A stretch of DNA of 25,872 bases from contig JBAXOA010000058.1 in NCBI GenBank assembly GCA_037133495.1, forward strand, positions 1 through 25,872, in the 5' to 3' direction. Each line of letters starts with the position of its first letter. The stretch's first letter is position 1. Shown in pieces: positions 24,455 through 25,872 of this stretch. The notes below the pieces were generated by a model. That model saw only the letters and a list, made by a program, of their open reading frames with translations, was not told the DNA's origin and searched no databases. This DNA comes from JAAFHB01 sp037133495 (GTDB taxonomy: Bacteria > Bacteroidota > Bacteroidia > Bacteroidales > Prolixibacteraceae). The translations under genes were made by a program, and so were the position numbers.

Positions 24455-25630
24455 ATGAAAAAAATGATTGCGATTGTGGCGCTAATGGCTGTATTCACAC
24501 TGGCTATTTGCTTTATTATTCTTGGTTCCATCTCGGGTGAGTTAATGGCCGGATTGAATATTGATGCCGGCCAATTTGGCACGCTTGTTATGGGTCTGTT
24601 TTTGACAAGTTGTATCGTTCAACTTTTTATAGGCCCCCTGGTTGATAAAATAGGCTATAAACCGGTTGCAATTCTTGGCTTTATGGTAACGGCGCTAAGT
24701 ATGTTCCTTCTTGCTTTTGCCTCGGACTTTTCGCTTGCACTGGTAGCATGCATCTTTTTAGGCATAGGAGCCATGTCGTTAAATACCGTTGGCAACACAC
24801 TTATTCCGATTGTGCTTTTTGAAGGTAAGGATCAAGCCCGCGCCAGTAGTTTTGGAACTGCATTTTTTGGACTTGGCTATGTCATTACGCCATTGCTTAT
24901 TGTATTTATTATGAAGACAATGGGTTTGGGCTATTCTGCTGCATTGATCATTATCGGCATATTATCACTTATTTTTATGGCTGTTGCGCTCAGAACGAGC
25001 TTTCCGCAGGTTGCCACCGGCTATCAATTTTCAATGGCTTTTAAAGTGATTCTTAAACCCGCTGTTATAGTGGCAGCGCTCGCCTTATTCTGCTATACAT
25101 CGCTGGAGACAACTATGGGAATGTGGATCAAAAATCTTATGGAAGAGCTTTATGGCGGGAGATCAAATCCTTCTGCATCTACCAATGCCGGTCTTGTACT
25201 GAGTTTGTTTGGATTATCCATGACGGCAGGCCGTTTTTTATCCTCCGGCATAAAAAATTTAACTGCCATTGGTCCAAAGGTGATTTCTGTAATGTCAATT
25301 CTGGCAGTTCTGGCTATTTCTCTGATGATTGTCGCTAAGAGTCCGGGAATGGGAATTGTCGCGGTTATCCTTGTTGGTTTTGCTTTTGCGCCAATCTTTC
25401 CGACTATTATTGGAGTCACATTCGCCAAGTTTGATCCAAGTCTTTATGGAAGTATCTTTGGTATAATTTTTTCAGTCGGGTTGTTAGGCGGCACATTTAT
25501 TCCAAAGTATATCGGCAATCTGAGTGTAGGTTCTTCCATACAGCAAAGTTTGCCAATTGCAGTGGTCATGGCATTGATATTACTGGTTATTTCATTTTTT
25601 ATTGGCCGGATTGGCAAACCAAAAGTATAG
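24455..25630 (+). CDS. MFS transporter, probably for a sugar
   Basis: The 391-residue protein is almost entirely hydrophobic, with 11-12 predicted transmembrane helices and a central cytoplasmic break near residues 185-200. The loop GPLVDKIGYKPVAILGF after helix 2 is the MFS signature (G-x3-D-x-x-G-x-x), and a second copy-like loop, TAGRFLSSGIKNL, appears in the second half. It lies 13 nt after the SIS gene, so it is probably cotranscribed with the kinase and isomerase and imports their substrate. Family membership is firm; the sugar is unknown. Confidence 0.88.
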   Translation: MKKMIAIVALMAVFTLAICFIILGSISGELMAGLNIDAGQFGTLVMGLFLTSCIVQLFIGPLVDKIGYKPVAILGFMVTALSMFLLAFASDFSLALVACIFLGIGAMSLNTVGNTLIPIVLFEGKDQARASSFGTAFFGLGYVITPLLIVFIMKTMGLGYSAALIIIGILSLIFMAVALRTSFPQVATGYQFSMAFKVILKPAVIVAALALFCYTSLETTMGMWIKNLMEELYGGRSNPSASTNAGLVLSLFGLSMTAGRFLSSGIKNLTAIGPKVISVMSILAVLAISLMIVAKSPGMGIVAVILVGFAFAPIFPTIIGVTFAKFDPSLYGSIFGIIFSVGLLGGTFIPKYIGNLSVGSSIQQSLPIAVVMALILLVISFFIGRIGKPKV

Positions 25631-25723
25631 CGGCTGATCATTAAATACTTAACCAGGTTGAGTACAACAATAAATTAGTTTTTCAGAAACTTATTGCTGA
25701 TATTTGTGGTTAAACTATTGGAA

Positions 25724-25758
25724 GGCTGGAGCAATATCCTTTAAGGACTCTGACAGCC
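25724..25758. other. Imperfect hairpin between the MFS gene and the Tat-signal gene
   Basis: GGCTG (25724-25728) pairs with CAGCC (25754-25758), GAG (25729-25731) with CTC (25748-25750), and TCCT (25737-25740) with AGGA (25744-25747), with small bulges. No T tract follows on either strand, so it is not a standard terminator. It may be a leader structure or chance. Confidence 0.35.
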
Positions 25759-25804
25759 AGACAAAATCGAAAACTTTTCTGAACAAATAAATAATTTTCC
25801 AGTT

Positions 25805-25872
25805 ATGAAGAGACCTGCTTTTTCAGCTTCGCGCCGTAAGTTTTTACAAACCTCCGTAACCGCTGCAATTGC
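25805..25872 (+). CDS. N-terminus of a Tat-exported protein, cut by the window edge
   Basis: Only 22 codons plus two bases are visible. They begin with MKRPAFSASRRKFLQTSVT, in which SRRKFLQ is a twin-arginine (Tat) export motif followed by the start of a hydrophobic segment. Tat signals of this kind commonly precede Gfo/Idh/MocA oxidoreductases or sugar-active enzymes in this phylum, which would suit the preceding sugar genes, but the fold cannot be seen here. It is 174 nt downstream of the MFS gene, so it may have its own promoter. Confidence 0.75.
   Translation, partial: MKRPAFSASRRKFLQTSVTAAI

Noticed and set aside
1..25872. CRISPR arrays, insertion sequences, prophage or tRNA genes
   Set aside because: Reading through all intergenic regions I saw no regularly spaced repeats, no transposase or integrase and no cloverleaf candidates. 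Genes are densely packed and of core type.

Overview
The window looks like a chromosomal segment of a Bacteroidota (Bacteroidetes) bacterium, probably of the order Bacteroidales or a close relative; the order is inferred, not proven. The reasons are moderately AT-rich DNA, six gene leaders with an exact copy of the phylum's -7 promoter box (TAnnTTTG), few visible Shine-Dalgarno sequences, and phylum-typical genes: a DUF4293 membrane protein, the Bacteroidetes form of LptD, a zapA-rny pair, pyrB with pyrI, and exported C69 and M23 peptidases. It reads as core genome. I saw no insertion sequence, prophage, CRISPR array, rRNA or tRNA.

Layout. 1-3927 (minus): the 5' part of a C69 dipeptidase, then an M23 peptidase and anmK that overlap by 4 nt; all concern peptidoglycan turnover or peptides. 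4044-6309 (plus): a small coiled-coil protein, zapA and rny (RNase Y), with a long hairpin between zapA and rny. 6365-8114 (minus): a nucleoside phosphorylase and a SirB1-like transglutaminase-fold protein, separated by 1 nt. 8217-8681 (plus): DUF4293 protein. 8688-12766 (minus): dnaA, a YigZ-family protein, and a pyrB-pyrI-GAF/fRMsr-like set. 13104-15729 (minus): an Amidase_3 enzyme followed by an MCE lipid-transport protein. 15859-18531 (plus): lptD, divergent from the amidase. 18570-19109 (minus): HD-domain hydrolase. 19384-21930 (plus): a very long Sel1-repeat protein. 22012-25872 (plus): an exported Dabb protein, a short PH-domain protein, and a likely sugar unit of ROK kinase, SIS isomerase and MFS transporter, followed by the start of a Tat-exported protein cut by the window edge.

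The common thread is envelope and division biology: amidase, MCE protein, LptD, AnmK, M23 peptidase and ZapA lie within about 17 kb. The most notable signal is that the amidase and the adjacent MCE protein end in homologous domains of about 83 residues resembling SPOR (peptidoglycan-binding) domains. This suggests that envelope lipid transport is tied to the same cell-wall sites where the amidase acts. Other signals are a 24-position strand-specific hairpin between zapA and rny, and a perfect 9+1+9 inverted repeat at the predicted lptD transcription start.
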